Counted from the stretch's first letter, positions 52,692 to 60,695 are shown. The stretch: 64,000 bases of DNA from Clostridiales bacterium (GCA_018374355.1 JAHAFI010000002.1:1-64000); one strand, 5' to 3'. Notes: generated from the letters alone by a model not told the origin. A program made the numbers and translations.

Positions 52692-54527
52692 ATGGGAATT
52701 ATAAAAGCCGCAAAGCTGGCTTATGATTATTTAAGATATGGAGAAGAAGGGGAAGAACCGGAAGTAAACCGGGCGATCGACTATGTGGATCTGGATATTG
52801 AGGAAGGCCAGTTTATCGCAGTTTTGGGACATAACGGAAGCGGGAAGTCCACCCTTGCGAAGCATATCAATGGTCTTCTGGTGCCCTCGGAGGGAACGCT
52901 GTGGGTAGACCATATGGATACTTCTTCTCAGGAGGATATATGGAAAATCCGCCAGAGGGCGGGAATGGTTTTCCAAAACCCGGATAACCAGATTATCGGT
53001 ACGGTTGTGGAAGAGGATGTGGGATTCGGCCCGGAAAATCTGGGAGTTCCCACAGCAGATATCTGGAAAAGAGTGGATGAGAGTCTGGAGGCTGTGGGTA
53101 TGACTGCGTACCGCCACCACTCGCCCAATAAGCTGTCCGGGGGACAGAAGCAGAGGGTAGCCATCGCCGGAGTGATGGCGATGCATCCAAAATGTATCGT
53201 GTTGGATGAACCTACAGCAATGCTGGATCCCAATGGAAGAAAAGAGGTTTTAAAAGCTGTCCGGGAACTGAACAAACAGGAAAAGGTTACGGTTATCCTG
53301 ATTACCCATTATATGGAGGAGGTTGTCTGGGCGGATGACGTCTATGTGATGGATCAGGGAAAAATCGTGATGCACGGGACGCCGAGGGAGATTTTCTCCA
53401 GAGTGGATCAACTGAAACAGTACCGGCTGGACGTTCCTCAGGTGACGCTTTTGGCCTATGAACTGAAAAAAGCAGGGCTGGAAATTTCAGAGGATATCCT
53501 GACGATTCGCGAACTGGTGGAGGCTCTGGGAAAAGAAGGACTCGAGGCTCCTGCCGGCTGGAGAAAGCTTCTGGCTCGGGAGACTGCCGGAGAGGGAGAG
53601 ACAGCAGGTACAAAGGAAGGTCAGGAAGGAAGGGAAACAGAGCAGAACGCCCAGCAGACAGGGGAGAAATCCATCCGTCTGGAGCATGTGATGTATACTT
53701 ACAATCCGGGAACGGCCTACGAAACCCACGCGCTGAATGACATCAATCTGGAAATCCCTCAGGGGCAGTTTGTAGGGATCATCGGACATACAGGAAGCGG
53801 AAAATCTACATTGATCCAGCATTTTAACGGGCTGGTTCGTCCTACAGGCGGCCGCATTTATTTTGAAAATCAGGATATCTGGGCAGAGCAGTTTCCCCTG
53901 CGGGGACTCAGGAGTCAGGTGGGCCTTGTTTTCCAGTATCCGGAGCATCAGTTATTTGAAACGGATGTGCTGACGGACGTATGCTTTGGACCTAAGAACC
54001 AGAATCTTACCCATGAAGAATGCGAGGCCAGAGCGAAAGAAGCGCTGGAGCATGTGGGACTGGATGAAAGCTATTATGCAAAATCGCCCTTTGAACTGTC
54101 CGGCGGGCAGAAGCGCCGGGTGGCCATTGCCGGTGTGCTGGCCATGAATCCCAAGGTTCTGATTTTGGATGAGCCGACGGCGGGACTTGACCCGAAAGGC
54201 AGGGATGAGATTCTGGATCAGATTGCGGAGCTTCATGCCACAAGAGGAATCACCATTATTCTGGTTTCACACAGCATGGAGGATATTGCAAAGTATGTGG
54301 ACCGGATCATCGTGATGAACCACGGAGTAAAGAAATTTGATGACACTCCGAAAAAGGTATTTGCCCATTATAAGGAGCTGGAGGCCATCGGGCTTGCAGC
54401 GCCTCAGATTACGTACATTGTCCATGCTCTGGAGGAGAAAGGGCTGGAGGTGGATACCAGCGCAACTACCGTGGAGGAAGCGAAAGCCACGATTCTGGAA
54501 GCGCTGGAGAAGAGAGGTGGATTATGA
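52692..54527 (+). CDS. ecfA: Fused ECF transporter ATPases (EcfA1 and EcfA2 in one chain)
   Basis: 611 residues holding two complete ABC ATPase domains. The first (about 5-275) has 'GHNGSGKST', 'LSGGQKQR' and 'VLDEPTAMLD'. The second (about 330-600) has 'GHTGSGKST', 'LSGGQKRR' and 'ILDEPTAGLD'. A low-complexity Glu/Gly/Thr/Gln linker joins them. In most Firmicutes these are two separate genes. They power vitamin or metal uptake with EcfT and exchangeable S components, none of which is encoded nearby. The stop overlaps the ecfT start (ATGA). Confidence 0.93.
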   Translation: MGIIKAAKLAYDYLRYGEEGEEPEVNRAIDYVDLDIEEGQFIAVLGHNGSGKSTLAKHINGLLVPSEGTLWVDHMDTSSQEDIWKIRQRAGMVFQNPDNQIIGTVVEEDVGFGPENLGVPTADIWKRVDESLEAVGMTAYRHHSPNKLSGGQKQRVAIAGVMAMHPKCIVLDEPTAMLDPNGRKEVLKAVRELNKQEKVTVILITHYMEEVVWADDVYVMDQGKIVMHGTPREIFSRVDQLKQYRLDVPQVTLLAYELKKAGLEISEDILTIRELVEALGKEGLEAPAGWRKLLARETAGEGETAGTKEGQEGRETEQNAQQTGEKSIRLEHVMYTYNPGTAYETHALNDINLEIPQGQFVGIIGHTGSGKSTLIQHFNGLVRPTGGRIYFENQDIWAEQFPLRGLRSQVGLVFQYPEHQLFETDVLTDVCFGPKNQNLTHEECEARAKEALEHVGLDESYYAKSPFELSGGQKRRVAIAGVLAMNPKVLILDEPTAGLDPKGRDEILDQIAELHATRGITIILVSHSMEDIAKYVDRIIVMNHGVKKFDDTPKKVFAHYKELEAIGLAAPQITYIVHALEEKGLEVDTSATTVEEAKATILEALEKRGGL

Positions 54528-55327
54528 TTCGGGATATTACCATAGGACAGTATTATCCGGCAGATTCGGTTCTTCATCGTCTGGATCCGAGGGTAAAATT
54601 TGTGAGCACGCTGGTATATATTGTCTCCCTGTTTGTATTTTCTTCATGGATCGGATACGGGGTGGCGGCTCTCTTTTTGATCGCCATGATCGTTCTCTCA
54701 AAGGTACCGTTTAAATTTATGGTAAAAGGTTTGAAGCCGATTATGGTGCTTTTGTGTATTACCATGTTTTTTAACCTGATTTTTACGCCGGGAGAGGAAT
54801 TATTTTCCTTCTGGATCATCACAGTCACCCGGGAGGGGGTACGGATGGCGGCAAAAATGGGAATCCGTCTGGTATTTCTGATTATCGGCGCATCGCTGAT
54901 GACCCTGACTACCACGCCCAACCATCTGACAGACGGGCTGGAACGGCTTTTGCGTCCCCTGAATAAGATTCACGTTCCGGTGCATGACATTGCCATGATC
55001 ATGTCCATTGCTCTCCGGTTTATTCCGATCCTTCTGGAAGAAACGGATAAGATCATGAAAGCCCAGACAGCAAGAGGCGCTGATTTTGAGACCGGCGGAC
55101 TGATTCAGAAGGTGAAAAATATGGTGCCTCTTCTGGTGCCGCTGTTTATTTCTGCATTTCGCCGGGCCAACGATCTGGCTATGGCAATGGAGGCACGGTG
55201 CTATCACGGCGGCGACGGAAGAACTCAGATGAAGCCGTTGACCTACAAAGGCCGGGATTATCTGGCATATCTGGCGGTATTTGGTTATCTGGGAATCAGC
55301 ATTGTTTTCCGTGTGGTTGGAATCTGA
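54524..55327 (+). CDS. ecfT: ECF transporter transmembrane subunit EcfT
   Basis: 267 residues with membrane spans and the two coupling helices typical of EcfT ('AQTARGADFE', 'FRRANDLAMAMEARCY'). The Ala-Arg-Gly motifs in them contact the ATPases. It forms the core of the group II ECF module with the fused ATPase encoded just upstream. Confidence 0.94.
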   Translation: MIRDITIGQYYPADSVLHRLDPRVKFVSTLVYIVSLFVFSSWIGYGVAALFLIAMIVLSKVPFKFMVKGLKPIMVLLCITMFFNLIFTPGEELFSFWIITVTREGVRMAAKMGIRLVFLIIGASLMTLTTTPNHLTDGLERLLRPLNKIHVPVHDIAMIMSIALRFIPILLEETDKIMKAQTARGADFETGGLIQKVKNMVPLLVPLFISAFRRANDLAMAMEARCYHGGDGRTQMKPLTYKGRDYLAYLAVFGYLGISIVFRVVGI

Positions 55328-55391
55328 TTTCAAATGCGAAAAAAAGCGGCAGGAAAGGGTCTGTCATACTTGAAGATTTCGGAGGTAGAAC

Positions 55392-56150
55392 ATGAAACGG
55401 GTAAAATTAACCGTTGCTTATGACGGCACAAATTATTGCGGCTGGCAGGTGCAGCCCAATGGTCTGGCTGTTCAGGAGGTTTTGAACCGCTGTCTGTCAG
55501 AGCTTTTGGGGGAGGAGATTTCCACCATGGGAGCCAGCAGGACTGACGCAGGGGTCCATGCGCTGGGAAATGTGGCGGTGTTCGATACAAATGCGCGGAT
55601 GCCGGCAGATAAGATTTCCTTTGCCCTGAATACCCGTCTTCCGGCGGACATACGGATACAGGACTCCCGGGAAGTGGACCGGGATTTTCATCCCAGATTT
55701 CAGGAGACGGTCAAGACCTATGAATACAGGATTTATAACCGCAGGTTCCCCGACCCCACCAAACGGCTGTATACGTATTTTTACTACTATCCTCTGGATG
55801 TGGAGAAAATGCAGAAAGCGGCAGCGTATCTGGTAGGTGAGCATGATTTCAAAAGCTTTTCCACCTTCAAGCCGGAGGTGGAAAGTACGGTGCGGACGAT
55901 CTACTCTCTCGAGGTGGAAAAATCCAGAGACGATGTGATTACGATTCGGATTCAGGGAAACGGATTTCTCTACAATATGGTCAGGATCATTGCCGGAACG
56001 CTGATTCGGGTGGGCGGCGGCTTCTACCCTCCGGAGCAGATGAAAGTGATTTTGGATGGAAAAGACCGGGAGCTGGCGGGAGAAACTGCCCGGCCGGAGG
56101 GACTGACGCTGGTAGAAATCCGGTATCCGGAGGAATCGGTGGAAGAGTAA
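55392..56150 (+). CDS. truA: tRNA pseudouridine(38-40) synthase
   Basis: 252 residues beginning 'MKRVKLTVAYDGTNYCGWQ' and holding the catalytic Asp in 'GASRTDAGVHALGN' (about 55). It converts uridines 38-40 of the tRNA anticodon stem to pseudouridine. GGAGG precedes the ATG. It lies between ecfT and rplM, as is common in Firmicutes. Confidence 0.97.
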   Translation: MKRVKLTVAYDGTNYCGWQVQPNGLAVQEVLNRCLSELLGEEISTMGASRTDAGVHALGNVAVFDTNARMPADKISFALNTRLPADIRIQDSREVDRDFHPRFQETVKTYEYRIYNRRFPDPTKRLYTYFYYYPLDVEKMQKAAAYLVGEHDFKSFSTFKPEVESTVRTIYSLEVEKSRDDVITIRIQGNGFLYNMVRIIAGTLIRVGGGFYPPEQMKVILDGKDRELAGETARPEGLTLVEIRYPEESVEE

Positions 56151-56193
56151 CGGGAAAATCCGTGAAAATACGGGAAAAATATGAAAAAAAAGA

Positions 56194-56276
56194 TTGACAC
56201 ACACGGGTCAGTATAATATAATTAACCAGTATGACGTAGTGAGGAAATGTCTTACCAAAGCCCCGGAAAGACATTT
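56194..56276 (+). promoter_or_regulatory. Promoter and leader hairpin of rplM-rpsI
   Basis: A consensus promoter, TTGACA (56194-56199) and TATAAT (56217-56222) with 17 bp between, precedes a leader of about 95 bases. The leader forms a hairpin AAATGTCTT/AAGACATTT (56245-56276). The position suits autoregulation by L13, as known for ribosomal protein leaders, but I cannot match it to a specific family. Confidence 0.75.
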
Positions 56277-56325
56277 TGCATTATAGATAATTATAGTATA
56301 AGATTGAATAACAGGAGGGAAATCC

Positions 56326-56754
56326 ATGAACAGTTTTATGGCTAATCCAGATAAGATTGAAAGAAAATGGTATGTAGTAGATGCTGAAGGATGCACATTA
56401 GGACGTCTGTCCTCTCAAATTGCCAGTGTATTAAGAGGAAAAAACAAACCAGTTTTCACTCCTCATGTAGATACAGGTGATTATGTAATCGTAATCAACG
56501 CTGAAAAGATTAAAGTAACCGGTAAAAAAATGGATCAGAAGATTTACTACAATCACTCTGACTATGTTGGTGGAATGAGAGAAACCACATTAAAAGAGAT
56601 GATGGACAAAAAACCGGAGAAAGTTATCGAACTCGCAGTAAAAGGTATGCTGCCAAAAGGACCTCTGGGAAGACAGATGATTAAAAAACTTCACGTATAC
56701 GCTGGTGCAGAACATGCTCATGCAGCTCAGAAACCAGAAGTATTAACATTTTAA
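56326..56754 (+). CDS. rplM: Large-subunit ribosomal protein L13 (uL13)
   Basis: 142 residues with the L13 signature 'KWYVVDAEGCTLGRLSSQIA' and 'GMLPKGPLGRQMIKKLHVY'. It binds early in 50S assembly. AACAGGAGGG precedes the ATG, and rpsI follows 17 bp downstream. Confidence 0.99.
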   Translation: MNSFMANPDKIERKWYVVDAEGCTLGRLSSQIASVLRGKNKPVFTPHVDTGDYVIVINAEKIKVTGKKMDQKIYYNHSDYVGGMRETTLKEMMDKKPEKVIELAVKGMLPKGPLGRQMIKKLHVYAGAEHAHAAQKPEVLTF

Positions 56755-56771
56755 TGAGGAGGTAAAGAACA

Positions 56772-57164
56772 TTGGCTAATACAAAATTCTACGGAACAGG
56801 AAGAAGAAAAAAATCTATCGCTAGAGTATATCTGGTACCGGGTACCGGTAAAATCACAATCAATAAAAGAGATATCGACGAATATTTCGGTCTGGAAACT
56901 CTGAAGGTTGTTGTTCGTCAGCCGCTGGTTGCTACAGACAACACAGAGAAATTCGACGTTCTGGTAAATGTTTGCGGTGGTGGTTTCACAGGACAGGCTG
57001 GTGCAATCCGTCATGGTCTTTCCCGTGCCCTGCTTCAGGCTGACGCTGAATACAGACCGATTCTGAAAAAAGCAGGTTACCTGACTCGTGACCCGAGAAT
57101 GAAAGAGCGTAAAAAATACGGTCTCAAAGCAGCTCGTAGAGCACCTCAGTTCTCCAAACGATAA
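56772..57164 (+). CDS. rpsI: Small-subunit ribosomal protein S9 (uS9)
   Basis: 130 residues from a TTG start behind GAGGAGG: 'MANTKFYGTGRRKKSIARVY', then 'GGGFTGQAGAIRHGLSRAL', ending in the basic tail 'APQFSKR' that reaches the P-site tRNA. The integrated element begins shortly after this gene, so its 3' region is the likely insertion site. Confidence 0.99.
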   Translation: MANTKFYGTGRRKKSIARVYLVPGTGKITINKRDIDEYFGLETLKVVVRQPLVATDNTEKFDVLVNVCGGGFTGQAGAIRHGLSRALLQADAEYRPILKKAGYLTRDPRMKERKKYGLKAARRAPQFSKR

Positions 57165-57194
57165 TTCAAGCGAATATCAGAAAAGAGCAACAGA

Positions 57195-57223
57195 CCCCGA
57201 AAACACTGTGTTTTCGGGGTTTT
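57195..57223 (+). terminator. Terminator of rplM-rpsI
   Basis: A perfect 11-bp stem CCCCGAAAACA/TGTTTTCGGGG with loop CTG is followed by TTTTC. It begins 31 bp after the rpsI stop codon. Confidence 0.93.
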
Positions 57224-57277
57224 CTTTATCTTCCGATAATTTATGCGACACCCTCAAAACACACGAAAATTTAACGG

Positions 57278-57307
57278 TAACTAACAAATAACTAACAGGT
57301 AACTAAC
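57278..57307. repeat. Three direct repeats TAACTAAC at 11-bp spacing
   Basis: Copies at 57278-57285, 57289-57296 and 57300-57307 repeat exactly once per DNA turn. A second direct repeat, GCTGTCCTCCGTA, occurs at 57317-57329 and 57338-57350. Such arrays beside a tyrosine recombinase gene are typical arm-type binding sites near an attachment site. Confidence 0.65.
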
Positions 57308-57356
57308 ACGAAAATAGCTGTCCTCCGTAGGACTTTGGCTGTCCTCCGTAAGACAG

Positions 57357-57377
57357 AAAAAAGCGGTATCAACCGCC
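57357..57377 (-). terminator. Terminator at the end of the recombinase operon
   Basis: GCGGT/ACCGC with loop ATCA is followed on the minus strand by six T. It overlaps the stop codon of the ribbon-helix-helix gene. Confidence 0.6.
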
Positions 57378-57707
57378 TTTTTCGCTACAATAATCTATGA
57401 TACATGACCGCACATCCTTTTTTGTTCGACAATGGCAGCAGTGACCGTCCTTGAATATGATGTCATATCCGTCATGCATATTTCCGGTTATTCCGGAAAT
57501 CATTTCTCTGTTCTTTTCTGCAATCTGCATCGTGTCAAACATTCCACACTGGTCTTTTCTGATAAGGTCTTGAATGTACGCATTGACAGACATTCCCTTG
57601 TCAGATGCAAGGGATTTGATAATGTCTTTCATTCCTTTTGGAACTTTCAACTCAATTCTCTCATAGCGTTCTTTGTCAAAAGCAAGTTTATATTCTTTTC
57701 TGTTCAT
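57369..57707 (-). CDS. Small ribbon-helix-helix type protein
   Basis: 112 residues with a basic strand and helices 'ERIELKVPKGMKDIIKSLAS' and 'GMSVNAYIQDLIRKD' (about 17-50), typical of Arc/MetJ-like DNA-binding proteins. The C-terminal part has 'GHCCHCRTKKDVRSCIIDYC', rich in cysteines and possibly zinc binding. It follows the recombinase gene by 12 bp, suggesting an accessory regulator of integration or excision. That role is inference. Confidence 0.7.
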   Translation of the reverse strand: MNRKEYKLAFDKERYERIELKVPKGMKDIIKSLASDKGMSVNAYIQDLIRKDQCGMFDTMQIAEKNREMISGITGNMHDGYDIIFKDGHCCHCRTKKDVRSCIIDYCSEKGG

Positions 57708-57719
57708 TAGCGCACCTCC

Positions 57720-58811
57720 CTATATCCTATTGATTGCCTCAAGTTTGGTTGGGAGTTCAATGTGTGTGTATACAGTTTCGGTGACACCCTGACCTTTATG
57801 ACCGACAATTTTCTTGATGAACCGTTCGTCAACATTTTTTTCGGTGAGCAGCGAAACACAGGTGTGTCTCGTGTCATGAGGGCGGTGTCCGTCATAGACG
57901 GGTTCTTTTTTCGTTTCATCAACAATGAATTTTCCGAAACCGAACTCAAGCATCAATGGAATCCAGTAGGAATCATAATAATTTCTATACTGGAAAGGTT
58001 CGTCGTCCGGTGTGCAAATCAGATGGTCACAATTCCGGCTCAACCAGTATTCAAAGAACGGAACAATCTTCTCAGCGATAGGAACTTCTCTGATTCCTGC
58101 ATCGGTTTTGGATTCTTTTACATAGAACCACCGTTCCTCAAGATGTATGTCTGTTTTTTCAAGGTCGAGGAGTTCACCGATTCTGACACCGGAATATATC
58201 AAAATGAGAATGACGGTGACATATATATTTGAATCCTTGTTTTTCCACAGAATGTCAATCTCTTTCGATGCAAAAGGTTTCCGGTTGTACGCATTTGGAT
58301 TCCCCGGCTTGCTTATATCAACATATCTGACCATGTCTCTTTTGTCTTGAGATACAATCTCGTGAATGACAGCATAGTCATACATGAGACCCCACATGAT
58401 TTTCAATGTTTTAAGGGTGGGAGTATTTTTGCCGGATTTATCGACTACACTTTGCAGGTGGTCGAGTTTGATTTCGACAAATTTCATTTTCCAAAGGCTT
58501 TTTGATGTATTAAAAGCAGCCTTGTACCCGTTTGAATCTTTGATTTTCACATAATAGATTTCCGACCACCTCTCATACACCTCCTCAAATGTAATGGTTG
58601 CATGATGGAGGTCGTAGGGGTCTTTGTTATATTCCGCTAAAGCAGTGAGAGCCTCTTTGCGGGTTGGATAATACCCGATAGTATCATAAAGTTGTTTTGA
58701 TTTGCCTGTTTCCGGATTGATTTCCCACCCTTTTGTTTTCTTTGCAACATAGGGATTTCGTCGATTTCCAGACAATTTATAAACTGTACCAAAACCGTTT
58801 GGTAGTTTCAT
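57720..58811 (-). CDS. int: Tyrosine recombinase/integrase of the element
   Basis: 363 residues: an N-terminal AP2-like arm-binding part, a core-binding domain (about 65-165) and a C-terminal catalytic domain. Arg is in 'YSGVRIGELLDLE' (about 212), His-X-X-Arg in 'HDTRHTCVSLL' (about 311), and His and Tyr in 'IVGHKGQGVTETVYTHI' (about 335-350). The Arg-His-Arg-His-Tyr set is complete, so it should be active. It reads toward rpsI, as expected for insertion beside that gene. Confidence 0.95.
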   Translation of the reverse strand: MKLPNGFGTVYKLSGNRRNPYVAKKTKGWEINPETGKSKQLYDTIGYYPTRKEALTALAEYNKDPYDLHHATITFEEVYERWSEIYYVKIKDSNGYKAAFNTSKSLWKMKFVEIKLDHLQSVVDKSGKNTPTLKTLKIMWGLMYDYAVIHEIVSQDKRDMVRYVDISKPGNPNAYNRKPFASKEIDILWKNKDSNIYVTVILILIYSGVRIGELLDLEKTDIHLEERWFYVKESKTDAGIREVPIAEKIVPFFEYWLSRNCDHLICTPDDEPFQYRNYYDSYWIPLMLEFGFGKFIVDETKKEPVYDGHRPHDTRHTCVSLLTEKNVDERFIKKIVGHKGQGVTETVYTHIELPTKLEAINRI

Positions 58812-58853
58812 TCTATCACCATCCTAAAAAAGAGTATAAAAAATAAAACCAAT

Positions 58854-58976
58854 GCAAAAAGCACGGTTTTATGATAGAATGAATATGTTCGATACATTCA
58901 ATCAAATGCTTTTTGCAGGGCATGAGATAATGTTTCAACAAAGGCGATTCACGTTGCAGCGTGGGTCGTCTTTTTT
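58854..58976 (+). ncRNA. Candidate small structured transcript with its own terminator
   Basis: Between two minus-strand genes lies a 10-bp inverted repeat, GCAAAAAGCA (58854-58863) and TGCTTTTTGC (58907-58916), with a nested GAATG/CATTC pair. A plus-strand terminator follows: GGCGATTCACG/CGTGGGTCGTC (58943-58970) and six T. Its three G-T pairs become A-C mismatches on the other strand, so it works best in plus-strand RNA. Only a weak promoter (TAGAAT at 58875) is visible. It may be a small RNA or a single-strand replication origin. Confidence 0.4.
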
Positions 58977-59496
58977 ATCTATTTTTTTTCACTTCATACG
59001 ATGCGGACTTGTAAAGAGTAACAGCAGCATCGACGGAATCATTCTCATATTGAACGACTTCTACTGTATGCGTTCCGACAGACAAGGCATCTCCGGAAAG
59101 GTCGAGAGAACCTTGAGTGTCTCCGAGTTGCTCTTTTGTGGAGAGTATACCGTCAATATAGAGGTAAGACAATGAACCTCCGCCTACTCCGGTCGTTTCA
59201 TAACCAATTTGCTCAATCACAGTATCAGAAGATGCATATACAACAATGGTATTTCCGCCCTCTGTATTTCCGCTTGCATTTACAAGTAAAAATGTTCCGT
59301 CTCCAGTATCGGAATAAGAACTCCCGTTAAAATCTTTTTCGGATGCAGTCTTTTCAGCAGGAGCATCCGGTTCATTTTCTTCATTCTGAACTGCGGGAGC
59401 GTCAGTTTGTTTTTGTGTATCAGCGTCTTTTCCTCCGCAAGCTACGAGAAAAGAACAACCAATGACACACATTGCAATCAATAGTTTCTTTTTCAT
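58975..59496 (-). CDS. Lipoprotein encoded by the element
   Basis: 173 residues. The signal peptide carries lipobox 'LVACGG' (Cys about 20). A Glu/Ala/Pro/Asp-rich linker and a beta-rich domain follow ('GTFLLVNASGNTEGGNTIVV', 'GTHTVEVVQYEND'). No family is recognised. GGAGGTG stands five bases before the ATG at 59496; the frame opens earlier at 59532 without support. A surface lipoprotein in a mobile element might act in exclusion or in host fitness; this is speculation. Confidence 0.75.
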   Translation of the reverse strand: MKKKLLIAMCVIGCSFLVACGGKDADTQKQTDAPAVQNEENEPDAPAEKTASEKDFNGSSYSDTGDGTFLLVNASGNTEGGNTIVVYASSDTVIEQIGYETTGVGGGSLSYLYIDGILSTKEQLGDTQGSLDLSGDALSVGTHTVEVVQYENDSVDAAVTLYKSASYEVKKNR

Positions 59497-59563
59497 GATT
59501 ACACCTCCATTATTTATCTGAATTTTGCACACTGTACACTTTCCTTGAAAGGAGGTGGACGGG

Positions 59564-59761
59564 ATGCAGATTCATTTGTGGGAAATGAGAACCGCAAAAG
59601 GGTTCACATTGATGCAGTTGGCGAAAAAATCCGGAATCGGAAAATCAACGCTCAACAACATCGAAAATGGCAAGGTGTCACCGACATTGTTTCAGCTTGA
59701 AATGATAGCGATTGCAATGAACGTGAAAATCACCGACTTGTTTGATTCCGAGTACAAATAA
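59564..59761 (+). CDS. Small XRE-family regulator
   Basis: 65 residues, one Cro/C1-type helix-turn-helix: 'MRTAKGFTLMQLAKKSGIGK', then 'STLNNIENGKVSPTLFQLE'. The start is ATG 59564, eight bases after AAAGGAGG; a GTG at 59555 overlaps the ribosome site. It is divergent from the lipoprotein gene and precedes two palindromes that could be its operators. Confidence 0.88.
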   Translation: MQIHLWEMRTAKGFTLMQLAKKSGIGKSTLNNIENGKVSPTLFQLEMIAIAMNVKITDLFDSEYK

Positions 59762-59807
59762 GAATAGTATAACATGATACAGTATGCAATTTTGCATCCG
59801 GCTGAAT

Positions 59808-59869
59808 ATTTCCATAATCGTGGAAATGAAAGCCGATTTTTCCACAATCATGGAAAAATGTGCTATTAT
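59808..59869 (+). promoter_or_regulatory. Two palindromic operators and a promoter before a tiny gene
   Basis: ATTTCCA-6-TGGAAAT (59808-59827) and ATTTTTCCA-6-TGGAAAAAT (59836-59859) share the same half-sites and gap and have centres exactly 30 bp apart. The second overlaps the -35 area of a promoter with -10 TATTAT (59864-59869). They are likely binding sites for one of the element's XRE proteins. Confidence 0.65.
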
Positions 59870-59895
59870 GTACATCGGAAAGGGGTGGTGTTCCC

Positions 59896-60009
59896 TTGAG
59901 TTACAAAGAGGCTATCATTGAGTTAGTCGGAAAGATACGGAGCGAAAGAACACTAAAAAGAATTTATAAAATCGTTCTGTATCTATACACCCACGAGACT
60001 GGCAGTTGA
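59896..60009 (+). CDS. Tiny protein of the element (37 residues)
   Basis: TTG start after AAAGGGGTGG; the product starts 'MSYKEAIIELVGKIRSERTL' and ends in 'YLYTHETGS'. It is a basic amphipathic helix of the kind found in clostridial prophages and ICEs next to repressors, with unknown function. The promoter and operator pair directly upstream and the terminator over its stop codon support it as a real transcription unit. Confidence 0.6.
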   Translation: MSYKEAIIELVGKIRSERTLKRIYKIVLYLYTHETGS

Positions 60010-60031
60010 AAAAGACTGTCAGTCTTTTTTT
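59996..60031. terminator. Bidirectional terminator between convergent small genes
   Basis: AGACTGGCAG pairs with CTGTCAGTCT (one G-T pair) and is followed by seven T. It overlaps the ends of the 37-residue gene and of the convergent gene. Confidence 0.8.
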
Positions 60032-60180
60032 ATTAAGTTTGCGACCTCCTCCATTTCCTCGAATGAAAGTTTTCCTTTGCCGAGCAAATATCCGCTGATT
60101 GTAGAAAGTATCATGCGGATGTCACTTTCATCGGAACGGGAGAGCAGTTTGAAAAGCATGTTATACAAGGAATCATTCAT
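60019..60180 (-). CDS. Small helical protein downstream of the repressor
   Basis: 53 residues from an ATG at 60180 behind GAGGTG: 'MNDSLYNMLFKLLSRSDESD' and 'GKLSFEEMEEVANLIKKD'. It overlaps the end of the repressor gene by 8 bp, so the two are co-translated. No family is recognised. The wider open frame to 60249 lies inside the repressor gene and is not needed. Confidence 0.6.
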   Translation of the reverse strand: MNDSLYNMLFKLLSRSDESDIRMILSTISGYLLGKGKLSFEEMEEVANLIKKD

Positions 60181-60553
60181 CGGAAACACCTCTTGTGAAT
60201 TTGATTGCCTTGTCGAGAATCCGTCCGAGTGCAGCGATGTCATCGTCACTCAACTCAAGCATGAACTTAAACAGATTCTTTCGTGTTTCATCCTCACCGA
60301 GCATGATTCGGTCAATTCGTTCAATAAAGTCATCGTCACTCTCGACAAACATTTCTCCGTCTCCAGTAGTCAACCATATATAATCAACGGAAAACTCCCG
60401 ACAGATTGATTTTGTCATTTGTTCGGTAAGATTATTGACACCGTTTTCGATTCTGCTGACAGTTTGTTTTGTGACACCAACCTTTTCACCGAATTTCTCT
60501 AAAGTAAGACCGAGAGATTTTCGCACCTCTTTCACACGCTCATTCTGCGTCAT
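60173..60553 (-). CDS. XRE-family repressor (lysogeny-type)
   Basis: 126 residues. The N-terminal helix-turn-helix is at about 8-60 ('LGLTLEKFGEKVGVTKQTVS', 'RIENGVNNLTEQM'), followed by the conserved 'DYIWLTTGDGEMF' and an acidic C-terminal helix pair. Prophage and ICE repressors commonly have this architecture. AAAAGGAGGTG precedes the ATG. It is divergent from a tiny Cys-rich gene across a region with matched operator half-sites. Confidence 0.9.
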   Translation of the reverse strand: MTQNERVKEVRKSLGLTLEKFGEKVGVTKQTVSRIENGVNNLTEQMTKSICREFSVDYIWLTTGDGEMFVESDDDFIERIDRIMLGEDETRKNLFKFMLELSDDDIAALGRILDKAIKFTRGVSDE

Positions 60554-60567
60554 GAAATCACCTCCTT

Positions 60568-60677
60568 TTCCGTAAGCATAACACTACACCAGACAAAAAT
60601 CAATAAAAAAGTTCCGTAAAGTGACGAAAAGAGTTGACAAGGTAAATTCAAGTGACTATAATGTCAATATACGGAAC
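60568..60677. promoter_or_regulatory. Divergent promoter switch with TTCCGTA operator half-sites
   Basis: Rightward promoter: TTGACA (60634-60639) and TATAAT (60657-60662), a perfect consensus with 17-bp spacing. Leftward promoter: TTGATT and TATGCT (60603 to 60575 on the minus strand), also 17 bp. TTCCGTA occurs at 60568-60574 beside the leftward -10. GTTCCGTA (60611-60618) and its inverse TACGGAAC (60670-60677) flank the rightward promoter. The layout resembles a phage repressor switch. Confidence 0.78.
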
Positions 60678-60695
60678 AAACAGGAGGTGAGACAA

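Noticed and set aside
56223..56325. Named L13 leader RNA family
   Set aside because: A hairpin is present in the right place but I cannot match it to the known Bacillus L13 leader from sequence alone.
58847..59175. 107-codon plus-strand open frame over the lipoprotein gene
   Set aside because: Antisense to a lipoprotein with signal peptide, lipobox and ribosome site; the frame has none of these.
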